A DNA stretch of 64,000 bases from Lepidurus packardi (lineage: Eukaryota; Arthropoda; Branchiopoda; Notostraca; Triopsidae): contig JAKZAN010000006.1 of assembly GCA_023053545.1 (NCBI GenBank), forward strand, positions 11,105,412 through 11,169,411, in the 5' to 3' direction. A program made the translations under genes and the position numbers. The notes under the pieces were generated by a model. That model ran no database searches, had not been told where the DNA came from, and saw only the letters and a list, made by a program, of their open reading frames with translations. Shown one piece after another: positions 46,146 to 62,928 of this stretch (positions within the stretch are counted from its first letter, which is position 1; each line of letters starts with the position of its first letter).

Positions 46146-46205
46146 TATAAAATGTGTCCCTGGTTTGTGTTTCAGATAATTCCAACAGCAGCTACGCTAC
46201 GGACA
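46146..46205 (+). promoter_or_regulatory. Core promoter, unit 4
   Basis: TATAAAA at 46146; same arrangement as unit 1. Confidence 0.68.
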
Positions 46206-46283
46206 AGTAAGTCAATATTGAATTTAATGTCAATTATTACATTTGCTTACTGATTTTGTTTTCACGTTTTCTATTCACAGAGA

Positions 46284-47294
<1,011 letters not shown>

Positions 47295-47411
47295 TTTACC
47301 GCTGGAAAAGGTGGAAAGTTCTTTCCCTTAATTTAATGTACTGATGAAATGATGATATGTAATGATGAAATATACAAATATTGTATTCTTTTTACATTAC
47401 ATCATATTATA

Positions 47412-48017
47412 TTATATTTTTTGAATATTTGTGTCATTTCTTTTCAGAAGACACCGCCATCTACCCTTCAGTTTACCAAAGGACCGTTCAACTGTCATGC
47501 GATTACTGCTCAGTATATTATTAAAACGTTCATTCTGAGCAGTAATGGCATGGGCAGAGTAAGGCTTCATAAGCCAAGTAAGAAGGGGATACGCAGCGTC
47601 ACCTATAAGGTAGAAAGGGATGTTGACGCCACTGATAAGCTTCGTGGTGTCAGGGAACAGCATATTCTGCTGGGCAAGCTGGTGCAGTTTGCTGTTAGCA
47701 AAAATTCTCGCATCGTGCACCGAACCAGGCCAGCCAACGTTTATGTTAATAAAACGCCCGGAAAAATCAACCACCGTCTGGAGTACAACCATGTAGTCCC
47801 CTTTACGAACACAGTAGTAGTCCGCACGGTACTTTTTCGGGCCGAAAATAGGGATGTGCGTGCCGTCTATAGCTCCAACACACTGTGGAAGTTTTTTTCG
47901 ACGGAAGTTTGACTCCGTTTCTTCCAGGCGCTGACCTTTGGGAATAGTTATGATAGTGTCACCGAAGAGAATTACCAGGGCAGCGCAGGTCTCATGCAAA
48001 GACCGCCATGCTGTTGT
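47412..48017 (-). pseudogene. Harbinger nuclease core, unit 4
   Basis: Same frame as unit 1. Confidence 0.88.
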
Positions 48018-48422
48018 CCCATGGTGGAAAATACATTAAACACCGGGTACATACATCTGGTGCGATCGACTGGAAATGCTCCGTTTATGGAAAAAATTTC
48101 AAGTGCTATGGCGCGATCAAGCAAACCGGCTCACAGTTTACAGTTGTTCGCGAGCATCAATGCAATAGCCTTGTCCCAGGAAGGGACAAAGAAATTGTAA
48201 TGAAGAAAGACATGAAGGATACAGCCGTTAGAAGTAATTTATTGTGTAAATTGTGATTAAATTACTATTAATAGAAAATTCCAACAGACCAATTCCAATC
48301 CGCCCAAAATATCGTGGAGGATATTCTGATCAGCCGTCCAGCCCAGGAGACATTGCCAATGGCAATACCGAAATTTGCCTCCCTTGTTCGGCTAACCAAC
48401 AGGGCTAGGGAACAGCAAAGAC
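48018..48422 (+). pseudogene. FLYWCH/MULE-like segment, unit 4
   Basis: Same as unit 1. Confidence 0.65.
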
Positions 48423-49591
48423 CTAGAATCGGCCAAGTATACCGGCCTGACATTCGAACGGGAGTTCGCCTTGAGCTGCAAGGTAGAACAGAGCGAGTTC
48501 TCCGCAGCTTGCCCTGGCACGGGTGAGGCTTCCCTATCCCAGGAGCACGAAGCCGGATGGACCTGTAAGCGAGCTCTCACGGACAGGGGCTGGGGAAACG
48601 GCTGCGGGCTGTTTGCCAAGGGCTCTGTCGTTGGATGCGTAAAGGTACAACCTTACAATAAGAAGTTTGCCGTATATTCGGTGGACCAGGGGAAGACCCG
48701 GTACACGCTCAGGCTCAACGTCCACGGCGTCCTTGTAAGCAACCACTCTATCAAAAGGCTGGAAAAGACCATCTTAGCCGGAGGGAATGACACAGAAGCG
48801 ACGGAGAAGGCCCGGAAACTGGCCTTCGACGAGATCTCCCACACGATCTCATTTGACGCTTCAAGCAGCGACGGAACTGTGAGCCTGGGAGAGTACGGCA
48901 CCCTTGGATATAGCTGCAAAGCCTATTCCGGTAATGGGTTCGAGAACTCCTTCTTGGGGTTCTTCTTCGACTCAAGGGACCAGGAGAAGGAAGACTTCAA
49001 CGTGTTCCTCGTTAACAAAAACTGGATTCACGACCTGGCCGAACCATGGCGATACCGTAATGGCGAGTGGAGGAACCTAGAGAGGTTCATCGACTGGGGC
49101 GGGGCATCGGGGGTGACGATCCGTTATAGCGTTGCAGAAGAGCAAGGGGGGGGCTTTCGAGAAGGCCCTTGAAGGCGTCGAGACGCTCCGAGGTTTCACC
49201 AACAACAGCGACCTCTCCTACGTGCTGAGCGAGTCCGCCCATGTAACGTGCCGGCTTCAGCTTGAAAACCTCAAGATCAAAGGTATAACGCTGGGATTTT
49301 GCCAGGGGAAGAAATTCCGCTGGGTGAAGGAACCGAGCTGGACGCAACACGACACAGTCGTATTTTCCGTTAAGAATGAGGGAAAAGAAGAAAACTGCCG
49401 TGTGACGGTGAGAATCACTGAAGCCGGGGACAAGCAAAAACCTCGAGGAGTGGTCCTCACGTCGAATCTCGTCTACAGTGGTGATGACTTCGAAGTGGAG
49501 GTACGGGTGGACCCTGGAGAAGCTTCCATCCAGATCGAGAACCTGGTTTTCCCTTGGACTCAGCTACAAGATGGTTTTAGAAAGGCGTTTA
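48423..49591 (+). pseudogene. E-like segment, unit 5
   Basis: As unit 2; eight-G frame break at about 49146. Confidence 0.9.
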
Positions 49592-49866
49592 TCAAACAGA
49601 ACCGAAAGTTACATCTTAAGGAGAGACTTCGCTCACGCTACCAGGGTTTGGACGAAACCTACAGGCGACGTAGTCGCTACACTATAAAATGTCAGGTCTC
49701 TTTATTAGACTCTAGTGCATTAAAATCATTAATTATCTATTATTTTCTAATTCTACCTATCTCTTGGCCTTACCCACCGTTTTCCTGGTGACCTGACCAG
49801 TTGCGTTTTATGAAGAAAGCTGTTTTGTTTTACGTCAAACCACTCTCAAGGGAAAAGAAAGTCGGG

Positions 49867-49926
49867 TATAAAATGTGTCCCTGGTTTGTGTTTCAGATAA
49901 TTCCAACAGCAGCTACGCTACGGACA
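49867..49926 (+). promoter_or_regulatory. Core promoter, unit 5
   Basis: TATAAAA at 49867; same arrangement as unit 1. Confidence 0.68.
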
Positions 49927-50004
49927 AGTAAGTCAATATTGAATTTAATGTCAATTATTACATTTGCTTACTGATTTTGTTTTCACGTTTTCTATTCACA
50001 GAGA

Positions 50005-51015
<1,011 letters not shown>

Positions 51016-51132
51016 TTTACCGCTGGAAAAGGTGGAAAGTTCTTTCCCTTAATTTAATGTACTGATGAAATGATGATATGTAATGATGAAATATACAAAT
51101 ATTGTATTCTTTTTACATTACATCATATTATA

Positions 51133-51738
51133 TTATATTTTTTGAATATTTGTGTCATTTCTTTTCAGAAGACACCGCCATCTACCCTTCAGTTTACCAA
51201 AGGACCGTTCAACTGTCATGCGATTACTGCTCAGTATATTATTAAAACGTTCATTCTGAGCAGTAATGGCATGGGCAGAGTAAGGCTTCATAAGCCAAGT
51301 AAGAAGGGGATACGCAGCGTCACCTATAAGGTAGAAAGGGATGTTGACGCCACTGATAAGCTTCGTGGTGTCAGGGAACAGCATATTCTGCTGGGCAAGC
51401 TGGTGCAGTTTGCTGTTAGCAAAAATTCTCGCATCGTGCACCGAACCAGGCCAGCCAACGTTTATGTTAATAAAACGCCCGGAAAAATCAACCACCGTCT
51501 GGAGTACAACCATGTAGTCCCCTTTACGAACACAGTAGTAGTCCGCACGGTACTTTTTCGGGCCGAAAATAGGGATGTGCGTGCCGTCTATAGCTCCAAC
51601 ACACTGTGGAAGTTTTTTTCGACGGAAGTTTGACTCCGTTTCTTCCAGGCGCTGACCTTTGGGAATAGTTATGATAGTGTCACCGAAGAGAATTACCAGG
51701 GCAGCGCAGGTCTCATGCAAAGACCGCCATGCTGTTGT
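51133..51738 (-). pseudogene. Harbinger nuclease core, unit 5
   Basis: Same frame as unit 1. Confidence 0.88.
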
Positions 51739-52143
51739 CCCATGGTGGAAAATACATTAAACACCGGGTACATACATCTGGTGCGATCGACTGGAAATGC
51801 TCCGTTTATGGAAAAAATTTCAAGTGCTATGGCGCGATCAAGCAAACCGGCTCACAGTTTACAGTTGTTCGCGAGCATCAATGCAATAGCCTTGTCCCAG
51901 GAAGGGACAAAGAAATTGTAATGAAGAAAGACATGAAGGATACAGCCGTTAGAAGTAATTTATTGTGTAAATTGTGATTAAATTACTATTAATAGAAAAT
52001 TCCAACAGACCAATTCCAATCCGCCCAAAATATCGTGGAGGATATTCTGATCAGCCGTCCAGCCCAGGAGACATTGCCAATGGCAATACCGAAATTTGCC
52101 TCCCTTGTTCGGCTAACCAACAGGGCTAGGGAACAGCAAAGAC
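51739..52143 (+). pseudogene. FLYWCH/MULE-like segment, unit 5
   Basis: Same as unit 1. Confidence 0.65.
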
Positions 52144-53312
52144 CTAGAATCGGCCAAGTATACCGGCCTGACATTCGAACGGGAGTTCGCCTTGAGCTGC
52201 AAGGTAGAACAGAGCGAGTTCTCCGCAGCTTGCCCTGGCACGGGTGAGGCTTCCCTATCCCAGGAGCACGAAGCCGGATGGACCTGTAAGCGAGCTCTCA
52301 CGGACAGGGGCTGGGGAAACGGCTGCGGGCTGTTTGCCAAGGGCTCTGTCGTTGGATGCGTAAAGGTACAACCTTACAATAAGAAGTTTGCCGTATATTC
52401 GGTGGACCAGGGGAAGACCCGGTACACGCTCAGGCTCAACGTCCACGGCGTCCTTGTAAGCAACCACTCTATCAAAAGGCTGGAAAAGACCATCTTAGCC
52501 GGAGGGAATGACACAGAAGCGACGGAGAAGGCCCGGAAACTGGCCTTCGACGAGATCTCCCACACGATCTCATTTGACGCTTCAAGCAGCGACGGAACTG
52601 TGAGCCTGGGAGAGTACGGCACCCTTGGATATAGCTGCAAAGCCTATTCCGGTAATGGGTTCGAGAACTCCTTCTTGGGGTTCTTCTTCGACTCAAGGGA
52701 CCAGGAGAAGGAAGACTTCAACGTGTTCCTCGTTAACAAAAACTGGATTCACGACCTGGCCGAACCATGGCGATACCGTAATGGCGAGTGGAGGAACCTA
52801 GAGAGGTTCATCGACTGGGGCGGGGCATCGGGGGTGACGATCCGTTATAGCGTTGCAGAAGAGCAAGGGGGGGGCTTTCGAGAAGGCCCTTGAAGGCGTC
52901 GAGACGCTCCGAGGTTTCACCAACAACAGCGACCTCTCCTACGTGCTGAGCGAGTCCGCCCATGTAACGTGCCGGCTTCAGCTTGAAAACCTCAAGATCA
53001 AAGGTATAACGCTGGGATTTTGCCAGGGGAAGAAATTCCGCTGGGTGAAGGAACCGAGCTGGACGCAACACGACACAGTCGTATTTTCCGTTAAGAATGA
53101 GGGAAAAGAAGAAAACTGCCGTGTGACGGTGAGAATCACTGAAGCCGGGGACAAGCAAAAACCTCGAGGAGTGGTCCTCACGTCGAATCTCGTCTACAGT
53201 GGTGATGACTTCGAAGTGGAGGTACGGGTGGACCCTGGAGAAGCTTCCATCCAGATCGAGAACCTGGTTTTCCCTTGGACTCAGCTACAAGATGGTTTTA
53301 GAAAGGCGTTTA
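52144..53312 (+). pseudogene. E-like segment, unit 6
   Basis: As unit 2; eight-G frame break at about 52867. Confidence 0.9.
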
Positions 53313-53587
53313 TCAAACAGAACCGAAAGTTACATCTTAAGGAGAGACTTCGCTCACGCTACCAGGGTTTGGACGAAACCTACAGGCGACGTAGTCGCTA
53401 CACTATAAAATGTCAGGTCTCTTTATTAGACTCTAGTGCATTAAAATCATTAATTATCTATTATTTTCTAATTCTACCTATCTCTTGGCCTTACCCACCG
53501 TTTTCCTGGTGACCTGACCAGTTGCGTTTTATGAAGAAAGCTGTTTTGTTTTACGTCAAACCACTCTCAAGGGAAAAGAAAGTCGGG

Positions 53588-53647
53588 TATAAAATGTGTC
53601 CCTGGTTTGTGTTTCAGATAATTCCAACAGCAGCTACGCTACGGACA
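53588..53647 (+). promoter_or_regulatory. Core promoter, unit 6
   Basis: TATAAAA at 53588; same arrangement as unit 1. Confidence 0.68.
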
Positions 53648-53725
53648 AGTAAGTCAATATTGAATTTAATGTCAATTATTACATTTGCTTACTGATTTTG
53701 TTTTCACGTTTTCTATTCACAGAGA

Positions 53726-54736
<1,011 letters not shown>

Positions 54737-54853
54737 TTTACCGCTGGAAAAGGTGGAAAGTTCTTTCCCTTAATTTAATGTACTGATGAAATGATGATAT
54801 GTAATGATGAAATATACAAATATTGTATTCTTTTTACATTACATCATATTATA

Positions 54854-55459
54854 TTATATTTTTTGAATATTTGTGTCATTTCTTTTCAGAAGACACCGCC
54901 ATCTACCCTTCAGTTTACCAAAGGACCGTTCAACTGTCATGCGATTACTGCTCAGTATATTATTAAAACGTTCATTCTGAGCAGTAATGGCATGGGCAGA
55001 GTAAGGCTTCATAAGCCAAGTAAGAAGGGGATACGCAGCGTCACCTATAAGGTAGAAAGGGATGTTGACGCCACTGATAAGCTTCGTGGTGTCAGGGAAC
55101 AGCATATTCTGCTGGGCAAGCTGGTGCAGTTTGCTGTTAGCAAAAATTCTCGCATCGTGCACCGAACCAGGCCAGCCAACGTTTATGTTAATAAAACGCC
55201 CGGAAAAATCAACCACCGTCTGGAGTACAACCATGTAGTCCCCTTTACGAACACAGTAGTAGTCCGCACGGTACTTTTTCGGGCCGAAAATAGGGATGTG
55301 CGTGCCGTCTATAGCTCCAACACACTGTGGAAGTTTTTTTCGACGGAAGTTTGACTCCGTTTCTTCCAGGCGCTGACCTTTGGGAATAGTTATGATAGTG
55401 TCACCGAAGAGAATTACCAGGGCAGCGCAGGTCTCATGCAAAGACCGCCATGCTGTTGT
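54854..55459 (-). pseudogene. Harbinger nuclease core, unit 6
   Basis: Same frame as unit 1. Confidence 0.88.
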
Positions 55460-55864
55460 CCCATGGTGGAAAATACATTAAACACCGGGTACATACATCT
55501 GGTGCGATCGACTGGAAATGCTCCGTTTATGGAAAAAATTTCAAGTGCTATGGCGCGATCAAGCAAACCGGCTCACAGTTTACAGTTGTTCGCGAGCATC
55601 AATGCAATAGCCTTGTCCCAGGAAGGGACAAAGAAATTGTAATGAAGAAAGACATGAAGGATACAGCCGTTAGAAGTAATTTATTGTGTAAATTGTGATT
55701 AAATTACTATTAATAGAAAATTCCAACAGACCAATTCCAATCCGCCCAAAATATCGTGGAGGATATTCTGATCAGCCGTCCAGCCCAGGAGACATTGCCA
55801 ATGGCAATACCGAAATTTGCCTCCCTTGTTCGGCTAACCAACAGGGCTAGGGAACAGCAAAGAC
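55460..55864 (+). pseudogene. FLYWCH/MULE-like segment, unit 6
   Basis: Same as unit 1. Confidence 0.65.
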
Positions 55865-57033
55865 CTAGAATCGGCCAAGTATACCGGCCTGACATTCGAA
55901 CGGGAGTTCGCCTTGAGCTGCAAGGTAGAACAGAGCGAGTTCTCCGCAGCTTGCCCTGGCACGGGTGAGGCTTCCCTATCCCAGGAGCACGAAGCCGGAT
56001 GGACCTGTAAGCGAGCTCTCACGGACAGGGGCTGGGGAAACGGCTGCGGGCTGTTTGCCAAGGGCTCTGTCGTTGGATGCGTAAAGGTACAACCTTACAA
56101 TAAGAAGTTTGCCGTATATTCGGTGGACCAGGGGAAGACCCGGTACACGCTCAGGCTCAACGTCCACGGCGTCCTTGTAAGCAACCACTCTATCAAAAGG
56201 CTGGAAAAGACCATCTTAGCCGGAGGGAATGACACAGAAGCGACGGAGAAGGCCCGGAAACTGGCCTTCGACGAGATCTCCCACACGATCTCATTTGACG
56301 CTTCAAGCAGCGACGGAACTGTGAGCCTGGGAGAGTACGGCACCCTTGGATATAGCTGCAAAGCCTATTCCGGTAATGGGTTCGAGAACTCCTTCTTGGG
56401 GTTCTTCTTCGACTCAAGGGACCAGGAGAAGGAAGACTTCAACGTGTTCCTCGTTAACAAAAACTGGATTCACGACCTGGCCGAACCATGGCGATACCGT
56501 AATGGCGAGTGGAGGAACCTAGAGAGGTTCATCGACTGGGGCGGGGCATCGGGGGTGACGATCCGTTATAGCGTTGCAGAAGAGCAAGGGGGGGGCTTTC
56601 GAGAAGGCCCTTGAAGGCGTCGAGACGCTCCGAGGTTTCACCAACAACAGCGACCTCTCCTACGTGCTGAGCGAGTCCGCCCATGTAACGTGCCGGCTTC
56701 AGCTTGAAAACCTCAAGATCAAAGGTATAACGCTGGGATTTTGCCAGGGGAAGAAATTCCGCTGGGTGAAGGAACCGAGCTGGACGCAACACGACACAGT
56801 CGTATTTTCCGTTAAGAATGAGGGAAAAGAAGAAAACTGCCGTGTGACGGTGAGAATCACTGAAGCCGGGGACAAGCAAAAACCTCGAGGAGTGGTCCTC
56901 ACGTCGAATCTCGTCTACAGTGGTGATGACTTCGAAGTGGAGGTACGGGTGGACCCTGGAGAAGCTTCCATCCAGATCGAGAACCTGGTTTTCCCTTGGA
57001 CTCAGCTACAAGATGGTTTTAGAAAGGCGTTTA
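55865..57033 (+). pseudogene. E-like segment, unit 7
   Basis: As unit 2; eight-G frame break at about 56588. Last clean stretch before the gap. Confidence 0.9.
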
Positions 57034-57249
57034 TCAAACAGAACCGAAAGTTACATCTTAAGGAGAGACTTCGCTCACGCTACCAGGGTTTGGACGAAAC
57101 CTACAGGCGACGTAGTCGCTACACTATAAAATGTCAGGTCTCTTTATTAGACTCTAGTGCATTAAAATCATTAATTATCTATTATTTTCTAATTCTACCT
57201 ATCTCTTGGCCTTACCCACCGTTTTCCTGGTGACCTGACCAGTTGCGTT

Positions 57250-57349
57250 NNNNNNNNNNNNNNNNNNNNNNNNNNNNNNNNNNNNNNNNNNNNNNNNNNN
57301 NNNNNNNNNNNNNNNNNNNNNNNNNNNNNNNNNNNNNNNNNNNNNNNNN
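57250..57349. other. Assembly gap (100 N) in unit 7
   Basis: Comparison with unit 6 shows that about 520 bp should lie here, covering the core promoter, the intron and the start of the Pro/Ala-rich gene. Confidence 0.97.
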
Positions 57350-58042
57350 TCCTGCTGGCCCGGCTCCACTCCAGCTGCCCCGGTTCCACAAATCGTACAT
57401 TATTGCAAGTACCCCCCCGTACCCGGACTTGCTCCAGCTGCCCCGGCTCCACCTCCAGCCTGACCCGGCTCCACAAATCAAATATTATTGCAAGTACCCC
57501 CGTACCTGGACTTGCTTGCAAGTACCCCCGTACCCGGACTTGCTCCAGCTGCCCCGGCTCCACTTCCAGCTGCCCCGGCTCCACTTCCAGCTGCCCCGGC
57601 TCCACTTCCAGCTGCCCCGGCTCCACCTCCAGCTGCCCCGGCTCCACCTCCAGCTGCCATACAACAAAGAAATCTCGCAAGAAAAATTCGCTATCGGGAG
57701 AACCAGCGCAAGAGGACATGAAGAAAATAACAGGATAGCGTATTTATATCGCAATAATTTACTTCACATCAACTATCCACCACCAAATGTGCCTGTCCGG
57801 CCCTCCTGCTGCCCCGACTTCGTATGCTGCTCGGGGCTTCGTATGCTGCCCGGACTTCGTCTGCTGCCCCAGCTTCGTCTGCTGCCCCAGCTTCGTCTGC
57901 TGCCCCAGTTTCGCCTGCTGCCCCAACTTCACCTGCTGCCCCAACTTCGCCTGCTGCCCCAACTTCGCCTGCTGCCCAGGCTACGTCTGCTCATGAGGTT
58001 CCTCCCGCGGATCATGAGATTCCTCCCGCAGGGAATCCATGA
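57350..58042 (+). pseudogene. Pro/Ala-rich gene, unit 7, partial and frameshifted
   Basis: The 5' half is in the gap. Extra C, G or A bases (for example near 57412, 57459, 57499, 57714 and 57803) break the frame. These single-base insertions look like sequencing errors more than mutations. Confidence 0.7.
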
Positions 58043-58154
58043 TTTACCGCTGGAAAAGGTGGAAAGTTCTTTCCCTTAATTTAATGTACTGATGAAATGA
58101 TGATATGTAATGATGAAATATACAAATATTGTATTCTTTTTACATTACATCATA

Positions 58155-58769
58155 TTATATTATATTTTTTTGAATATTTGTGTCATTTCTTTTCAGAAGA
58201 CACCGCCATCTACCCTTCAGTTTACCAAAGGACCGTTCAACTGTCATGCGATTACTGCTCAGTATATTATTAAAACGTTCATTCTGAGCAGTAATGGCAT
58301 GGGCAGAGTAAGGCTTCATAAGCCAAGTAAGAAGGGGATACGCAGCGTCACCTATAAGGTAGAAAGGGATGTTGACGCCACTGATAAGCTTCGTGGTGTC
58401 AGGGAACAGCATATTCTGCTGGGCAAGCTGGTGCAGTTTGCTGTTAGCAAAAATTCTCGGCATCGTGCACCGAACCAGGCCAGGCCAACGTTTATGTTAA
58501 TAAAACGCCCGGAAAAATCAACCACCGTCTGGAGTACAACCATGTAGTCCCCTTTACGAACACAGTAGTAGTCCGCACGGTACTTTTTCGGGCCGAAAAT
58601 AGGGATGTGCGTGCCGTCTATAGCTCCAACACACTGTGGAAGTTTTTTTCGACGGAAGTTTGACTCCGTTTCTTCCAGGCGCTGACCTTTGGGAATAGTT
58701 ATGATAGTGTCACCGAAGAGAATTACCAGGGGCAGCGCAGGTCTCATGCAAAGACCGCCATGCTGTTGT
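58155..58769 (-). pseudogene. Harbinger nuclease core, unit 7, frameshifted
   Basis: Same segment with single-base insertions (around 58460, 58483 and 58731) that split the frame. Confidence 0.8.
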
Positions 58770-59179
58770 CCCATGGTGGAAAATACATTAAACACCGGGT
58801 ACATACATCTGGTGCGATCGACTGGAAATGCTCCGTTTATGGAAAAAATTTCAAGTGCTATGGCGCGATCAAGCAAACCGGCTCACAGTTTACAGTTGTT
58901 CGCGAGCATCAATGCAATAGCCTTGTCCCAGAAGGGACAAAGAAATTGTAATGAAGGAAAGACATGAAGGATACAGCCGTTAGAAGTAATTTATTGTGTA
59001 AATTGTGATTAAATTACTATTAATAGAAAATTCCAACAGACCAATTCCAATCCGCCCAAAATATCGTGGAGGATATTCTGATCAGCCCGTCCAGCCCAGC
59101 CAGGAGACATTGCCAATGGCAATACCGAAATTTGCCTCCCTTGTTCGGCTAACCAACAGGGCTAGGGAACAGCAAAGAC
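58770..59179 (+). pseudogene. FLYWCH/MULE-like segment, unit 7
   Basis: As unit 1 with small indels near 58932, 58957 and 59087-59101. Confidence 0.6.
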
Positions 59180-60357
59180 CTACGAATCGGCCAAGTATAC
59201 CGGCCTGACATTCGAACGGGAGTTCGCCTTGAGCTGCAAGGTAGAACAGAGCGAGTTCTCCGCAGCTTGCCCTGGCACGGGTGAGGCTTCCCTATCCAGG
59301 AGCACGAAGCCGGATGGACCTGTAAGCGAGCTCTCACGGACAGGGGCTGGGGAAACGGCTGCGGGCTGTTTGCCAAGGGCTCTGTCGTTGGATGCGTAAA
59401 GGTACAACCTTACAATAAGAAGTTTGCCGTATATTCGGTGGACCAGGGGAAGACCCGGTACACGCTTCAGGCTCAACGTCCACGGCGTCCTTGTAAGCAA
59501 CCCACTCTATCAAAAGGCTGGAAAAGACCATCTTAGCCGGAGGGAATGACACAGAAGCGACGGAGAAGGCCCGGAAACTGGCCTTCGACGAGATCTCCCA
59601 CACGATCTCATTTGACGCTTCAAGCAGCGACGGAACTGTGAGCCTGGGAGAGTACGGCACCCTTGGATATAGCTGCAAAGCCTATTCCGGTAATGGGTTC
59701 GAGGAAACTCCTTCTTGGGGTTCTTCTTCGACTCAAGGGACCAGGAGAAGGAAGACTTCAACGTGTTCCTCGTTAACAAAAACTGGATTCACGACCTGGC
59801 CGAACCATGGCGATACCGTAATGGCGAGTGGAGGAACCTAGAGAGGTTCATCGACTGGGGCGGGGGCATCGGGGGTGACGATCCGTTATAGCGTTGCAGA
59901 AGAGCAAGGGGGGGGGGCTTTCGAGAAGGCCCTTGAAGGCGTCGAGACGCTCCGAGGTTTCACCAACAACAGCGACCTCTCCTACGTGCTGAGCGAGGTC
60001 CGCCCATGTAACGTGTCGGCTTCAGCTTGAAAACCTCAAGATCAAAGGTATAACGCTGGGATTTTGCCCAGGGGAGAAATTCCGCTGGGTGAAGGAACCG
60101 AGCTGGACGCAACACGACACAGTCGTATTTTCCGTTAAGAATGAGGGAAAAGAAGAAAACTGCCGTGTGACGGTGAGAATCACTGAAGCCGGGGACAAGC
60201 AAAAACCTCGAGGAGTGGTCCTCACGTCGAATCTCGTCTACAGTGGTGATGACTTCGAAGTGGAGGTACGGGTGGACCCTGGAGAAGCTTTCCATCCAGA
60301 TCGAGAACCTGGTTTTCCCTTGGACTCAGCTACAAGATGGTTTTAGAAAGGCGTTTA
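59180..60357 (+). pseudogene. E-like segment, unit 8, many small indels
   Basis: The G run here is ten bases (59908-59917). Additional single-base indels throughout break every long frame; compare the clean units 2-6. Confidence 0.85.
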
Positions 60358-60635
60358 TCAAACAGAACCGAAAGTTACATCTTAAGGAGAGACTTCGCTC
60401 ACGCTACCAGGGTTTGGACGAAAACCTACAGGCGACGTAGTTCGCTACACTATAAAATGTCAGGTCTCTTTATTAGACTCTAGTGCATTAAAATCATTAA
60501 TTATCTATTATTTTCTAATTCTACCTATCTCTTGGCCTTACCCCACCGTTTTCCTGGTGACCTGACCAGTTGCGTTTTATGAAGAAAGCTGTTTTGTTTT
60601 ACGTCAAACCACTCTCAAGGGAAAAGAAAGTCGGG

Positions 60636-60695
60636 TATAAAATGTGTCCCTGGTTTGTGTTTCAGATAATTCCAACAGCAGCTACGCTACGGACA
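60636..60695 (+). promoter_or_regulatory. Core promoter, unit 8
   Basis: TATA, Inr (A at 60664) and GGACA at 60691 are intact. Confidence 0.65.
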
Positions 60696-60773
60696 AGTAA
60701 GTCAATATTGAATTTAATGTCAATTATTACATTGGCTTACTGATTTTGTTTTCACGTTTTCTATTCACAGAGA

Positions 60774-61796
<1,023 letters not shown>

Positions 61797-61913
61797 TTTA
61801 CCGCTGGAATAGGTGGAAAGTTCTTTCCCTTAATTTAATGTACTGATGAAATGATGATATGTAATGATGAAATATACAAATATTGTATTCTTTTTACATT
61901 ACATCATATTATA

Positions 61914-62520
61914 TTATATTTTTTGAATATTTGTGTCATTTCTTTTCAGAAGACACCGCCATCTACCCTTCAGTTTACCAAAGGACCGTTCAACTGTCAT
62001 GCGATTACTGCTCAGTATATTATTAAAACGTTCATTCTGAGCAGTAATGGCATGGGCAGAGTAAGGCTTCATAAGCCAAGTAAGAAGGGGATACGCAGCG
62101 TCACCTATAAGGTAGAAAGGGATGTTGACGCCACTGATAAGCTTCGTGGTGTCAGGGAACAGCATATTCTGCTGGGCAAGCTGGTGCAGTTTGCTGTTAG
62201 CAAAAAATTCTCGCATCGTGCACCGAACCAGGCCAGCCAACGTTTATGTTAATAAAACGCCCGGAAAAATCAACCACCGTCTGGAGTACAACCATGTAGT
62301 CCCCTTTACGAACACAGTAGTAGTCCGCACGGTACTTTTTCGGGCCGAAAATAGGGATGTGCGTGCCGTCTATAGCTCCAACACACTGTGGAAGTTTTTT
62401 TCGACGGAAGTTTGACTCCGTTTCTTCCAGGCGCTGACCTTTGGGAATAGTTATGATAGTGTCACCGAAGAGAATTACCAGGGCAGCGCAGGTCTCATGC
62501 AAAGACCGTCCATGCTGTTG
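61914..62520 (-). pseudogene. Harbinger nuclease core, unit 8, frameshifted
   Basis: An extra A near 62206 splits the frame; the rest matches unit 1. Confidence 0.8.
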
Positions 62521-62928
62521 TCCCATGGTGGAAAATACATTAAACACCGGGTACATACATCTGGTGCGATCGACTGGAAATGCTCCGTTTATGGAAAAAA
62601 TTTCAAGTGCTATGGCGCGATCAAGCAAAACCGGCTCACAGTTTACAGTTGTTCGCGAGCATCAATGCAATAGCCTTGTCCCAGGAAGGGACAAAGAAAT
62701 TGTAATGAAGAAAGACATGAAGGATACAGCCGTTAGAAAGTAATTTATTGTGTAAATTGTGATTAAATTACTATTAATAGAAAATTCCAACAGACCAATT
62801 CCAATCCGCCCAAAATATCGTGGAGGATATTCTGATCAGCCGTCCAGCCCAGGAGACATTGCCAATGGCAATACCGAAATTTGCCTCCCTTGTCCGGCTA
62901 ACCAACAGGGCTAGGGAACAGCAAAGAC
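62521..62928 (+). pseudogene. FLYWCH/MULE-like segment, unit 8
   Basis: As unit 1 with a few single-base insertions. Confidence 0.6.
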